A stretch of 64,000 nt of DNA. Source: Glycine soja. Lineage: Eukaryota; Streptophyta; Magnoliopsida; Fabales; Fabaceae. Where the stretch lies: assembly GCF_004193775.1 (NCBI RefSeq), contig NC_041004.1, forward strand, positions 30,218,411 through 30,282,410, read 5' to 3'. The notes under the pieces are model-generated. The model was not told the origin of the DNA and searched no databases. It was given only the letters and a program-made list of their open reading frames with translations. A program made the translations under genes and the position numbers. Shown here one piece after another: positions 38,101 through 49,828 of the stretch (positions are counted from its first letter, which is position 1; every line of letters starts with the position of its first letter).

Positions 38101-38825
38101 AACCACCGCCAACACTCATCCAATACTTACAGGGCACCTTGTCCATTGATGTTGTTGATTCTTTGCTAACCACCAGGACAAAAATTCATGCGGCCTTGCA
38201 ATGCCATTTACACAAAGCACAGGAAGCCATGAAAACTACGACAGACAAGCATCGTCGTGAGGTTTCCTTCGTTGTCGGCGATTGGGTATATGTCCGGCTT
38301 CGCCCTTACAGACAGACATTGTTAGCCTCTACCTATACCAAATTGGCCAAACGCTTTTACGGACCTTTCTAGGTGCTAGAACGGATTGGACCAGTAGTGT
38401 ACAAATTGCAATTGCCGGATTCTTCTCAAATTCATCCGGTTTTCCACATTTCCCTCTTGAAGCTCCATCAGGGACCATTACCTCACTCTCCAGCAGAACT
38501 TCCCCAAGCCAACTCGAATAATCATCCACTTGTTACTCCATTAACCATTTTGGCTTGGAAGTGTGATAACTCAGTTTCTCCCCCAATCATAAAGGTCTCG
38601 GTCCAATGGGATGGCTTGGCTCCAGAAGATACTTCATGGGAATTATGGGATGAACTGCGCCAGACACACAACCTTGAGGACAAGGTTGTTTTAGGGGAAG
38701 GGGGTATTGATAGCAATAACAACACAGCAGGTAACAACACATGCCTTATATCAGAAGCTAGCAGTAACATTAACAGGCCAATGAGAGTCACTAAGAAGCC
38801 CAATTACCTTCAGGAATACGTTTGA
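35148..38825 (+). pseudogene. pol part of the Ty3/Gypsy element (protease, RT, RNase H, integrase, chromodomain)
   Basis: The protease-like segment (about 35500-35770, ending GANIVLGV) lies in a different frame from its flanks, so two indels border it. RT starts near 36054, with DLSQGF and catalytic FFDD (36443). RNase H has QTDASGYAMG and DALSR (36880-37215). Integrase has GGHTGVSKT and a zinc-binding CPTC (near 37560), then the core with DQFSKGAHF, FDRDPIF and the TEVLNQ region. The C-terminus carries VQWDGLAPEDTSWELWDEL, a chromodomain-like motif. Apart from the protease segment, everything lies in one frame. It is broken by stops near 36021, 36603, 36648, 37401, 37640 and 38370. The last codons (to the stop at 38823) lie inside the 3' LTR. 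Confidence 0.9.
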
Positions 38826-38919
38826 GGTGCCAAAGCAAGAATCACCAAGCTGGTTGTAGTGATCCATTATCCTCAATTTAGCCATTTCTTAGCTTTCTCT
38901 CTCTCCCAGTTGCCTATCA
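38708..38919 (+). repeat. 3' LTR of the Ty3/Gypsy element, internally deleted
   Basis: 212 bp, with the same ends as the 5' LTR but without its internal part. The junction TATCCTCA|ATTTAGCC joins two CTCA copies of the full LTR, so a deletion of about 154 bp ran between short direct repeats. The pol stop codon falls 118 bases inside it. Confidence 0.9.
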
Positions 38920-38924
38920 AATTA

Positions 38925-39321
38925 ATTGGAATAAAAGCTATATATATAAGCAATTAAAAATGTTTAAAGGCAACGAAATGGATTTTAAAACGTAACACCA
39001 ATTAAGAGATTTGAAATTTTCGTTTCCTTTTTAAATGCAATATGACATATTTTTTGTTTACCTTTTTATTATTACTATAAATATTGAACCAAATCATCTA
39101 AGTCATCATTCTGTTAATTTACTTATACGTGTCTTTTGAATTTGTAAGTGCTTTTTATATGGTTTATTATTATTTATTTTTAATTTTATTTACTGTAATC
39201 ATATCATATTGTAATATTTTTCATGTTTATTCAAATTTTAAATTATTTTGTGTTGATGCCTAAACACAAATGGTAAGGTTTTTTTGCCTGTGATCTTGGA
39301 GTAAATTAATATCCCTTCCCC

Positions 39322-39417
<96 letters not shown>

Positions 39418-40989
39418 TTTGTATTTATTTATTTGATGTTTGTAGAATTATCTTAAATTACATACTAATATATCTTATTAATGCACTCGTACTATAAAAC
39501 TAAAAAACTAGTATGTATACATTAACAAATGCTTGTGGGGTTAACTAACATATACACATCTATTTTTTTTAGTACAAGGACATTAGCAAATTATAACTAA
39601 AGATTATCTTAAAATATATCAATGGTTAAGCTACTTAAAGATGAAATTTTTTTTAATAAGCTAGTTTAACAACTTTTAACTAAGTAACTTTTAACTTTCC
39701 GTTATCAGCTCACTTTTCAAATAGTTTACCGAACATCACTATTATCACTCATATAAAGTCACATGCTTATCCTAATATCATATATTGAGTATTTAATTTT
39801 ATTTTTTAATTTATTTTTCTTTTAAATATATTTCTTAAATTTTAATTTGATTTAACTATTAGCCTAAAAAATTATTTGTCATCCTCTTAACTTATTTTCC
39901 TTTTATCTTTATTTGTAATTGTGTACTTGGTTTTCTTAATCTCTTATATCTTTTAACCTATCTTTTTTAGGCTTATTTGTAAATTTTATCACTCAAGTTT
40001 TTTAATTTTTGCATATTTTACCAATGTAGATGAACTTTTTTTTTTTTTACCAAATGAGGTGTTTTTGTAAAACTATATACCAGCCTAGATAGTTTCAAAA
40101 AGTATTTACCCAATATAGATGATTTTGACATCGATTGTAATTATAACCGATGTAGAAAAATAATTTTTTAACATTGGTTATAACCACAATTAATATAGAA
40201 AGTCAATTTTCTACATCGATTATAATTACAACCCATGAACAAAAATCTACAAAAGTAACTTTTGTATCATCTTATTACTAATGTGATGGTAAAATACATA
40301 AAAATAAAAAAATAATGGTAAAATTTATAAAATGTTGAAAGTTGAATAGTAAAATTCATCAAAAAAATTAAGTGGTAAAATTCATAAAATTATAAAAGTT
40401 GGATGATAAAATTTATAAAATAATAAAAGTTTAATGATAAATTTTACAATAAAATCAAAAAGATAATTCCATAGGCATGATAGTTACTCATATCTCTTAA
40501 GATAAGACATAAGGTGCATGCTTTAAACTAGCAAGTAATAATTAATATATGTTCAATTTTTTTTTTTTACATCACACCCTTACATAGCCTCATAAATACT
40601 TGAGTTTAAATCTACAAAATAGTTACATAGTAAGAAATGAATTTAAAAAAACATTGACGAATGATCACAACTATTTATTTTGAGATAACTTCACTTTTTA
40701 TTTTTATTTTAAACTACTATCACTTTATGATGACTTGGTGTCATAAATTGTGAAGTATCTAACAATTGTCTTGAATTCAATATATAGTCCTATTTTAATT
40801 TATGAAAAATTATACAATTGTTATTAATTTTGTATTATTTTGAATTTTTAAGCATAATTTTGGTTTGCAATATTTGGAAAAGAATAAATCAAGAAATTGA
40901 AGGTGTAATATTTTCTATTTTAAGTTTTAGACATAAATGAAACAAAAGGTGAAGCTTAATTTTTTTTAGTTAATATAAGTTATACTTTA
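38925..40989. other. Intergenic AT-rich DNA
   Basis: No gene is seen. Contains the compound microsatellite at 39318-39412. Near 40120-40240, short palindromic ATCGATTGTAATTATAACC / CTACATCGATTATAATTAC text looks like a MITE or CACTA-derived fragment. Many AAAATTTATAAAAT variants follow. Confidence 0.5.
39318..39412. repeat. Compound microsatellite C(15)-(TC)n-(TA)n
   Basis: A C-run, then about 17 CT units, then about 23 TA units without interruption. Confidence 0.95.
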
Positions 40990-42480
40990 TCTATATATAT
41001 TATATAAAAGAAAGTTTTATATAATTGAAAGCTGGAACGTGACACACTCTTGACTCATTCTTAAATTAAATGCAATTAAATTAATTTTAATTAATTAAAT
41101 ATAATAAAATAAATAAATAATAAATACATATTTAATCATGGATTTAATAATTTCACGTGTATTATTTCCAACTTTCACGTGCCTATTAATATATATATAT
41201 ATATATATATATAAAGCAAAATCATCATCAATCAAAATTACAAGCAAATTACAAGTGTATTTAATTTTTTTCGTTAAATCAATCAATCCTAATAAAAATC
41301 AAAATCATCATCAATCAAAGTTTTAAATTTTAAAATGCGACAAGATTATTTTATTCTTTCCAAATTAACGTGACATTTTTTTTAATCCATCACCTTTTTC
41401 AATTTTTTAACATGACCTATTAAATGCTTGATTAATTTTTTCGCTTTTTTTTTTTTTCATTTGTTCTCTTATTTGTTAAATAATAGGATATGTATGCAAA
41501 TGCAATGAGAGGAGTTTAAGTCTCTAAGAGATACAAAATTCACGATGCAGATTAAAGGAGTTTTCCAATAGTTGCCCGAAACTAGATACCAATTTAAATT
41601 AAAGATAATTTTACTTTAAAATATAAAAATAACATGAACCTTACTGTCAATTTTTATATAATTTTTTTTTTATTTTAATATCAAATATCGTGGATTGAAG
41701 TAATAAATAATATATCTTACTTTTTAAAACTTAAATCACTTTTAAAAGAATATCAACATGTTTCAAATATTTTTCATCAATCATCTACTTATATTCATAA
41801 TTATAGAAAAAAATATTATTAATTATCTACTTAAATTTAATAGCTAATTAAATTCAAATTAGAAACATTGCTAATTATTTTTTTTTAAAATCAAATATTT
41901 TTTATATGAACAAATCACTATTGCATTAAATTTAATTAAATTAGTAAATTCAATTTTCTTATAATTTGAAAAAATTAATTTAATGGCAAATTTTTAGGAG
42001 AACTAAATTACATTCCTGAATTATCGTCCAAACATGTTATCACTTCAAATTCAAATTTTTTTCATTGTCTACATAAAGCCTAACACTTCGCTGCAAATTC
42101 AAATTTTTTTCATCGTCTACATAAAGCCTAAACACTTCGCTGTAAATACCAATCGATCATGTCAATTTGGTTTTGCATATCTCAAGCCCTTTCACTTCCA
42201 CACATCCTTGCTTTTATCAAAACCTTTTTTGATCATCCTTTTGACATTCTTCTTGCCATTCTTCTGCAGCCAAGTAATTATTTGTCCCAATTTTTTTATT
42301 TTTTATTTTTTGTTTTCCTTTGCGAGGATGCTTATTTTGTATTCATCTTTCCTTCTTTTAAATGTGGTTCCTACCTTTTTTTTGCTCTCATTTTGGTGTT
42401 AATTTTTATTATGTGTTTAACTTTTCGTTTTGTTTTCACTATCCTAGGTAAATGAAACAATAGACTAATGCTCATTTAGT
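40990..42480 (+). mobile_element. Possible Helitron 5' end with leader
   Basis: A|TCTATATATATTATATAAA at 40990 looks like the left ends of legume Helitrons, including Helitron 1 here (TCTATATCCTATATAATA). A T/C-rich leader-like region with a 48-bp tandem duplication follows. No Helitron gene and no 3' hairpin end were recognised, and the right boundary given is arbitrary. Confidence 0.35.
42046..42141. repeat. 48-bp tandem duplication
   Basis: CAAATTCAAATTTTTTTCAT ... CTACATAAAGCCTAACACTTCGCTG is present twice with a period of 48, so the translated frame also repeats every 16 residues. It lies in leader-like T-rich DNA and the frame is not thought to be a protein. Confidence 0.9.
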
Positions 42481-43570
42481 TGAAGATTTATAATGAAATT
42501 ATCCCACTAAATCAAAAGTTAATTTGTCAAAGATTGATTAAAAGGGCAAGTGAAAATTCTAGATTTGAAAGAATTGAAAATGACAATGAGACCACTAAAG
42601 ACAGTCCAAAAAAGACATTATGGTGAGTGTATTTTTCTCTCTCTACACTTTTTGACTATTTTTTAATGTTAATGTATTTTTCTATCTTTTCAATATCTCT
42701 CAGATAAACATGAGCAATACCGAGAGAAACAAAAAAAAAAAAGAATAAATATAAGATAATTTTGAACAGTAACTCAAATTTTATTTAAAATTTGCGTAGT
42801 TAAGTATTATTTTAAATTCAAAATGACATCATCACATTCAAATGCTCTGTTTTTATTAGAAAATGCATAAAATATATTTATTAAAAGTAAATTTTGACTA
42901 ATGATATTTTTTATGCAAGTTATACTTTATTTAATAGGATGGGTTTAACACGTAGCTCACGTGCTGACGATACGTGAAGAACATTTGGCACTAAGAAGAT
43001 CTAATGAATAATATTGGTGAATAGGATAATTCTGATGTGTGATGGAAAAATGTTTTGAAGGCTAGAGTTGAAATATCCTAGGCTAGATAATTAATTTATC
43101 ACTCTATTCAACCTCACCATTTTGTGTTGCAAATATCTATTTGAGAGCGGACAATACTATGATTAAAATCGGGCTAAAACATTGTAGGGGAATGCATATA
43201 TATATTTTTTGGTTTTAGAATATCTCTTAGTTCTCATTTTATTATTAGAATTTGGTTATCAGTTTTAATATTTTTCAATATACGATTTTCAAATTTGTTT
43301 AAAATTACATTTTCAAATTAATAAAATTATTAATACAATTTTATATATAATTAACAAAATTTCTCTCTCAAAATCTACTCATGCATCGTATAGATGTTAT
43401 CTAATTTATGAGTAAAATAGACACATGGATGAAGTTATATCATTTATCCTACTAATATATGAAAATTAAACAAATCATTTTACCATCAAATATATACAAA
43501 ATTATTTTAATAAATAAAAAATTTATTTTAAAAATATTTAATAGAACTAAATTGATAATAAGTAAACAAT

Positions 43571-43608
<38 letters not shown>

Positions 43609-43668
43609 TAAATTTAACACATTTGAGTAATGGATTATATTTTCTCAAACTCGACAGTCTCTTTCCTA
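42481..43668. other. AT-rich spacer before the MULE
   Basis: No gene was recognised. It contains a (TA)15 microsatellite at 43576-43606. An inverted motif CACGTGCTGACGATACGTG at 42959 could be a small hairpin but was not tied to any element. Confidence 0.5.
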
Positions 43669-43773
43669 TTTATTCCTAGTATACACCTATTTTAATTTTA
43701 ATTCTTCAATTGGACCATTTTAGTTAGGACGGTGAGGAGTCGAATTGGGAAACTCGACTTCTCACTTGGTTGG
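43669..43773 (+). repeat. Left terminal inverted repeat of the MULE
   Basis: Runs from TTTATTCCTAGTATACACC to GACTTCTCACTTGGTTGG. Aligned with the reverse complement of 59176-59280 it differs at about one position in five, almost without gaps. The outer flank TCTCT may add a further 12 bases. Confidence 0.8.
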
Positions 43774-43975
43774 TTTTTTTTTTTTAATTTTATTTTTTTA
43801 GTTTAAATTATAATATAAGAAAGTTAAGAAGTCAAAAATTTGACTATCCGACTTTCGTATTTTATTTATTTTAAATATTATATTTTATAAAAAAATGATT
43901 TTTAATTTTTTTAAAAAATAATTTTTTAAATAATAATTTTTTAAATAATATTTATTTTTTAAGAAAATAATGTTG

Positions 43976-43978
<3 letters not shown>

Positions 43979-44021
<43 letters not shown>
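43979..44021. repeat. (TA)n microsatellite
   Basis: About 21 TA units in the AT-rich subterminal part of the MULE. Confidence 0.95.
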
Positions 44022-44024
<3 letters not shown>

Positions 44025-44831
44025 ATGTTATTTAATTTTTAAAAGTTGATAATATTTTTGATTTAATAATAATTAATTTATACAAGACTTTTGAACTTTT
44101 GATTTTTTAAAATGTTTTATAAAGAACACAATGAATATATAGTTATCACATGTTAGTTATATTCTATGCAAAACTTATAACACTCAAATAACAAAAAATA
44201 CTATCAATAACAATTAAAAATAATAAAAAGAAATTGAAACATAATAAACGGAACATAATAAAATGAAAAATAACGATAACAATTCAAACAGGAAAATGAC
44301 AAACTAATCATAGTTTGGAAGGTTTTGCACAAGAGACATGTCTTCTTCTAATAATTGGATTATTGGTTTGTTAAAAATAACTAAAATTTCTATTGAAAAA
44401 AAAACGCTTCCCGTAGTTGGATTTTATTAACACCTTTAACACGTCTTCAATAGATTTCAACTCTATCATTTGATATTCGATTAATTTTTTTGAATATTTT
44501 GTATGGTCTGGTTGTCGAATGAACAATTGTCTAACCAGTTGTGATTCATGAATTCCATAAGGGGGACCCTTATAGGCGCAACGTGCTTGATGAAATCATT
44601 GAGTTTTTCGATGCTACATCCCAAAGGAATTTCAAATTTTATTAGGTTTGATCCAGTGAAGGAGTAACCTAAAAAATTGCCTTGTTGTGGTATCTTTCAT
44701 TTGCCATTGTAATACAACATTGCATCATGAGTAGGAGTGATGGTGGATCGAAGTAGGTTGAGTATACCATTGGGTGTTTTGTTGATGGTACATAATAATT
44801 CTATAGGGACAACACATGGCTATTACTCATT

Positions 44832-45146
44832 TCACATTAACATTGTGCAAACATCATCATCATTTTTCAATTGCAAAGAATGAAAAAAAGATTGTCGACC
44901 TGCATCTATGGATGGTTGTCGATAGTAGATTTCATCCACAAATTGGACATTAGTTAGCCGAAGGGTGTTGTGCATTCTACTCTTCAGTATCTCAAAAGAA
45001 CATTCATCAGGAACTCGCATTGGTATTGGAGTAGGACATTGAAAATAAACACCAATTTGATTGTGAATGAATGATCCATTTGGAAAAATGAATGTTAATC
45101 TCAAGTTAGAAATGGTCTGAGTGTTTGTTTCTCCCAAGAATGTCAT
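44832..45146 (-). pseudogene. MULE amino-terminal module, fragment 1
   Basis: An open frame of 104 codons resembling the beta-rich N-terminal module of plant MuDR-type transposases: IGVYFQCPTPIPMRVPD, then SFEILKSRMHN and a closing KNDDDVCTMLM, the usual D-D-E/D-V..M signature. Nothing resembling PF03108 or the catalytic domain follows downstream on the minus strand; the next 1 kb is subterminal AT-rich DNA. It is a solitary piece. The frame itself has no stop, so it could be an orphan small protein, but no promoter was recognised. Confidence 0.55.
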
Positions 45147-45309
45147 AGTATTGAGATTGAATATGGTTTGTGAAGGTATGTTGTGTGGAAGTGTGTGGTT
45201 GAATTGAGAGTGTTTGGTGTTATTTATAGTTGTTTGAATATTTGTTTCGTTGATGTTTATTGAGACATTTCATTATTGTAATTTCACTTTTATCGATATA
45301 GTGCATAGT

Positions 45310-45880
45310 ATTTTGAATTTCGACTGTGATTTTACCTTGTTACCTGGTGCACCAGACATCCATTATTACTTTTAGACTTAAATTTAAATTGTGAGTTATC
45401 AATTCAATGTTAGTTTTGTTGGTGAAACATGTATTGCTTTTTCAGAGACTTGGGTAAATTGCAAAGTGTTGTCAATTTTGACTGTGATTTTACCCTGCTG
45501 CCTGGTGCACCAGACATCCATTATTATTACTTTCATACTTAAATTTAAATTGTGAATTAATAATTCAATGTTAGTTTTGGTGGTGAAACATCTATTGTTT
45601 TTTCAAAGGTGTGGGTAAATTGCAAAATATTGTCAATTTCAAATCTAAATTGCAAAATATTGTCCATTATTATTTTCAGACTTAAATTTAAATTGTGAGT
45701 TGTCAATTCAATGTTAGTTTTGTTGGAGAAGCATTTATTGTTTTTTTCAAGAGACTTAGGTAAATTACAAAGTGTTTTCAATTTCGACTATGATTTTACA
45801 CTGCTACTTGGTGTAGCAGACATTCATTATTACTTTCAGAATTAAATTTAAATTGTGAGTTGTCAATTCAATTTTATTTT
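45310..45880. repeat. Tandem repeat, about 162-bp unit, 3.5 copies
   Basis: The phrase GACTGTGATTTTACC...CCTGGTGCACCAGACATCC recurs at 45319 and 45481 and, changed, at about 45786. The phrase TTAAATTTAAATTGTGAGTT...TCAATGTTAGTTTTG recurs four times. One unit has lost its first half. GGTGCACC within it is an 8-bp palindrome. Confidence 0.85.
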
Positions 45881-46157
45881 TTTGTAAATAATAAAGACTT
45901 GATTAATTTGCACAGACTTATGAAAAAAAAGTGTATGTGTTTTAGTGAGTTGTCAATTTTTTTTTACCAAATTGTCAACATAAACTAAAACAAATGATTT
46001 ATTTCATTAACTAAATTAAGTACTACAAACAACAACTATGAAAAGAAGTAGGTAATATAAACTCACAATGACTTAATGTTAAAGCACTGAACACCAACAC
46101 AACACACCATTGGATAACCTCAAAGCAAAAACAACTAACACACGAATCATCCCCAAA

Positions 46158-46670
46158 TTACCAACTTCTTTTGCATATTGGTTCATGGGAAGGAGACATG
46201 TTGCATCCTTTCGGCCCGAAAGATGAGTCACTATCACTACCATGGTCTTTGACCCAACAATTCTCATATTCATATAATAGGTCCTCAACATTGGAGGTTG
46301 AGTCATGTTGGTTGTTTTGTGAGTTATTATTGTCACAAATTGTGGCAAATAACTCCATGAATGGTAATGTTGGGTTGTTGTAAAAGACGTTGAACATTTG
46401 TCAAACATCAAGACCATCTCCTAGAATAAAACATGTGTACATATATGGTTGCCCTGGCTCAAATATAGGGCATCAAAAGCGGAGATGTTGGATATGTTGG
46501 TGTGGTTCAATGTTTATTTTTTGGTGAACAAGTTCAAACAATTGTGTAAGGGTTGTGGCTTTGTTGACCATGAAAATTTTTGTGTTGTTACTAATGAAGG
46601 TGGTGCCCTCATTAGTGTTACAGATTTGGTCGTTGTAGTAAACACAAACATATGCAGTTAGGTGACACAT
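46158..46670 (-). pseudogene. MULE amino-terminal module, fragment 2
   Basis: Starts MCHLTAYVCVYYNDQ, followed by TNEGTTFISNN, ATTLTQLFELVHQKI, RF.CPIFEPGQPYMY and a MFNVFYNNPTLPFMELF block. This is the same fold order as in MuDR transposase N-termini. An acidic tail (GSDSDSSFGPKG) follows. In-frame TGA codons near 46474 and 46402 interrupt it. The catalytic transposase part is absent downstream. It lies on the same strand as the PMD pseudogene and about 0.7 kb after it. Confidence 0.65.
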
Positions 46671-46834
46671 TGTGGTAGGGGTTAAGATAAATATTTGAAA
46701 GTTCTATAAACTGGTAATGGTATTTATAGAATTTGTCGGTTGCAAACAGGTGTTAATTGTTTAGTCACATGCACTGGTAAATGGCATGTGAGCCTGTCCA
46801 GCACACGACCTTGAGATGTGATACAGGTCAATGG

Positions 46835-47225
46835 AGATAAATTTTATAAATTGCATAAAATGGTCACCTAATCATTATTTTAAGGGTGGAAACATATTTT
46901 TTTTACTCTTAATTTGAGGTCCTTCTTGATGAAATTGTTACACGATATTTCTGTTTTGATTCTTTGACGTGAAAACTATCAAATAAATTTTCCATGGATA
47001 TTTTTAATGTATTAGAGATAAATTTTTTAAATCGCATAAGATGACCACTTAAACATTGTTTTAAGGGTGGGAAACATACTTTTTTTAATCTTAATTTGAG
47101 GTCCTTGTTGAAGAAACTATTACACGATATATATTTTTTTGGATTCTATGATGTGAAAACTATGAAATAAATTTGTCACAAATATTTTTAATGTATTTGA
47201 GATAAATTTTATAAATTGCATATGA
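46835..47225. repeat. Tandem repeat, about 182-bp unit, 2.1 copies
   Basis: AGATAAATTTTATAAATTGCAT recurs in variants at 46835, 47016 and 47200. Shared internal phrases include TTAATTTGAGGTCCTT and TTTTTAATGTAT. Non-coding. Confidence 0.85.
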
Positions 47226-47389
47226 CCACTTAAACATAACATAACATAACATAGCATGCCCACTTTAACATAGTTTTCAAATCTACATTACAAGGGTAAT
47301 TAAACATAGTTGATCACATTATCACAACATTTTATACTTCAATGACCAAGACGATGACCAGTCCCACTGGGCGGTGGACGTCGATTACA

Positions 47390-49111
47390 TCATGGATTTC
47401 TTCTATCTTGTATGACTGGTTTTCCCTCATGATGATGATGTTGTTGTTGTTCTATCTTAGTGTTTTCAATGTGGGTTGCTACAGGTGAAGAACTTTGTCC
47501 TTGTTTTCCAAATGAATATGGTGCATCAAACTGTTGTAAAGAAGCTAAATATGCTGCTGCAAATTTTGATGTATTCAAATCGTCACCAAATAAATTGGTC
47601 ATCCATTCATGGCTAGTTGTGTTGACTGACTCACAAGTTTGACCAAAAGTTTGATGAATAGGTGAAGGAGTACAAAACATTGACTCAGAATGTGAAACTG
47701 GGAAATGTATTTCTTCAACACTTGTCCCTACAACATTATGGGTAATTATTTTGCGTGGATCATTTAGTTGTTGTGTAATAAACAAGAACAAAATAGTGTT
47801 TCCCTATACCATTCCATATACTTTGGTGTATGTGTCACTAGTCTTTCAACCCATTGTCTAATTAAAACATCATTGCATTTGTTTTTTCATATGCTAATCC
47901 ACCCCGCATGATATTCCATCCAATCACTGTAATGATTGTCTCGCATATCAATCTAGTGAAGTCGATCAAGATTCATGGGATCAACAAGGATATCTTGATG
48001 TAGTCCAAATTGTAGCTTGACCTGGTTTGTTTGATGCCATTCCACAAAGGGAAAACAAATAATTGCAATACATGTAGACCAAATCTCCTTGTCTCTGTAT
48101 GCATGTTTCGGTAGGTGTTCTTCAAATCCTCTATATGGGACCCAAGAAAACTGAAATATATGCTAACAATGCAATATTAGTAAATGTTAATATGTACATA
48201 TTGATGGTGCGGTTGATGATAGTATTATACCTTATGGTTCTCCATATGATCTATACGAGATCTATACCCGACCAAGTCACCATGAGGTGTGCCCCTATGT
48301 TCTTATCTACCATCACTCCATCTGAAATCTAAATGAAACAAAACCACTATTCATTGTAATGTTATAATGCGTGTCATTGAAATTAAAAATTTGGATTTCA
48401 CTATTTGTAATAACCTTTTAGCGAGTGGATAAGTTGTTTCGTGTTGTGAGACAATTGGTGCAATAAAAGGCATGCGGTACCAAACCCATGATTGCAATAG
48501 TATGGCGTAACCACCCATAACTCTACCAACCTCCAATGATGCCCAACACAATTCTCTGTACAGGTTTGCTAAACAAGCAAAACCCTAACTATATTTTTTT
48601 ATGTTGTCGAAGTCACGTTATAGGTTCAAATACATTATATGAACTCTATTTTCAAATTTATCAAGTATTAAAGCACCACCAATCATGTACATTATGTAAG
48701 CTCTACACTTGCGTTGTAGTTGGTGTATTGTTGGTTCTTTAGGTAATGGTGTGTGCAAGATGCTAAGCAACCATGTTAGCTTCAGCTCCCTTACGTGCAT
48801 TATCTGGAGGGCCTTCACCTAGTAACTCGTCGCATAACTCATCCCAATATAAGAAGCTAGGTCCAGTCATAACACAACCATCGACCCTAATGCCTAGATG
48901 CAGTGCAACATCTTCGAGTGTGATGGTGCACTCACCCCATGGTAGGTGAAAGGTGTGTGTTTCGGGCCTCCATTGTTCAACCAATGCAATGATCAATTCT
49001 CCACTGGTTGATTAAGGCAATATGTTGGAACCCAATAGACGATAATAGTGGTATAATTTGTGGTTGTGGTTCAGGTATTGTATGGTAATATGAAGTGATT
49101 AAGTCGTTCAT
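47390..49111 (-). pseudogene. Plant mobile domain (PMD) protein, phosphatase-7-long-form-like, inactivated
   Basis: Read from ATG at 49111: a start with [16 protein letters not shown], a one-base shift, then the PMD core [34 protein letters not shown] and [11 protein letters not shown] block follows with CRAYIMYMIGGALI, CWASLEVGRVMGGYAILLQSW and, further on, PFVEWHQTNQVKLQFG and RDNHYSDWMEYHAGWI. The S/Q/H-rich tail ends at 47390. Several stops and shifts separate these blocks. PMD proteins (MAIN/MAIL1 family) act in silencing and genome stability, and many copies are transposon-borne, often annotated as serine/threonine phosphatase 7 long form homologues. It is divergently arranged with the MULE frame at 49488, within one MULE. 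Confidence 0.8.
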
Positions 49112-49487
49112 TGTGGTACGTGAATGAGTGTTGATGATGCAATAAAGGTATATGAGCCATGACAACAAGGTTAAATGGTAAATCAAGAATAAATGATATA
49201 AAATTTGAAGTTGAGTGATAAAAATATGGTATTTACATGCATCTCCCATCTATTTATAATATAAACTGTGTCGAGATTCCAAAGCACATTTACACTTTGT
49301 CTCATTGTAAGGCCTCGAGATTTGAAAGCACGTTAACAAGATTGTGTTACTGTCATGCATCGAGATTCTAATTCTCGCAAACCATGGACCCGTGATTGAT
49401 TGTATATATAAAGGCACCGTACCACCATAGACTTTGCATAGTTGCATCAAACCAAATTGTGCGAGTAAATAGAGAGAGCAAGAAAAA
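49112..49487. promoter_or_regulatory. Divergent promoter between the PMD gene and a MULE transposase start
   Basis: A TATATATAAA box at 49403-49412 (+) lies 76 bases before the ATG at 49488. On the other strand the PMD start codon is at 49111. The 376-bp interval holds three diverged copies of a TCGAGATT-centred motif (49272, 49316, 49369), with GCAAAC/GCACATT next to them. Inferred from layout and motifs. Confidence 0.5.
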
Positions 49488-49719
49488 TGAGTTCAAAGCT
49501 AATTTATGCGTACGTTTATGCCAATGGTGAGATCATTCACAATTCAAGTGCAAATGCAGTTTTCAGAAGTGACAAGACAAAATTGTTAATGCTGAATCAA
49601 ACAATGATGCTAGAAAACATAATCACCACAATATAGTCATGTTCAATGTAGGGTAATTCAAATTATTGACGAAGAAGGTATTTGGTGCATGTTCGATATA
49701 TTTACAAACTAGCGAGAAG

Positions 49720-49737
49720 CCCGTGCCGATGTACGGG
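49720..49737 (-). terminator. Helitron 2 3'-terminal hairpin
   Basis: CCCGTGCCGATGTACGGG (+) folds with a 5-bp stem CCCGT/ACGGG. It sits directly before the terminal CTAG when read on the minus strand. In Helitrons this hairpin is thought to act as the replication terminator. Confidence 0.88.
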
Positions 49738-49828
49738 ATCATACTCTAATTTTGGTGATCATTACTAAATTTTTGATTCAGAAAACTAAATTTATCATTC
49801 AAACTGGAAAATGGAATTTATAAAGGAT

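Larger units (their letters stand above)
34032..38919 (+). mobile_element. Ty3/Gypsy chromovirus-type LTR retrotransposon (Reina-like), structurally complete but inactive
   Basis: Both ends share TGATAGCAATAACAACACA at the left and GTTGCCTATCA at the right of each LTR. The target duplication AATTA flanks the element (34027-34031 and 38920-38924). Total length is 4888 bp. The interior holds gag, protease, reverse transcriptase, RNase H, integrase and a chromodomain-like C-terminus in that order, which is the Ty3/Gypsy order. Short LTRs (366 bp) and the chromodomain point to the Reina group. A polypurine tract (AGGGGAAGGGGG) lies at about 38693-38704. The usual tRNA-Met primer site is not seen after the 5' LTR. 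Many in-frame stops and a two-shift segment in the protease make it dead. Confidence 0.93.

Noticed and set aside
42999..43003. CTAAT as a 3' end for the Helitron-like start at 40990
   Set aside because: The only nearby hairpin (CACGT...ACGTG) ends some 25 bases too early.
47460..47642. Plus-strand frame opposite the PMD tail
   Set aside because: Antisense shadow of the S/Q/H-rich PMD C-terminus.
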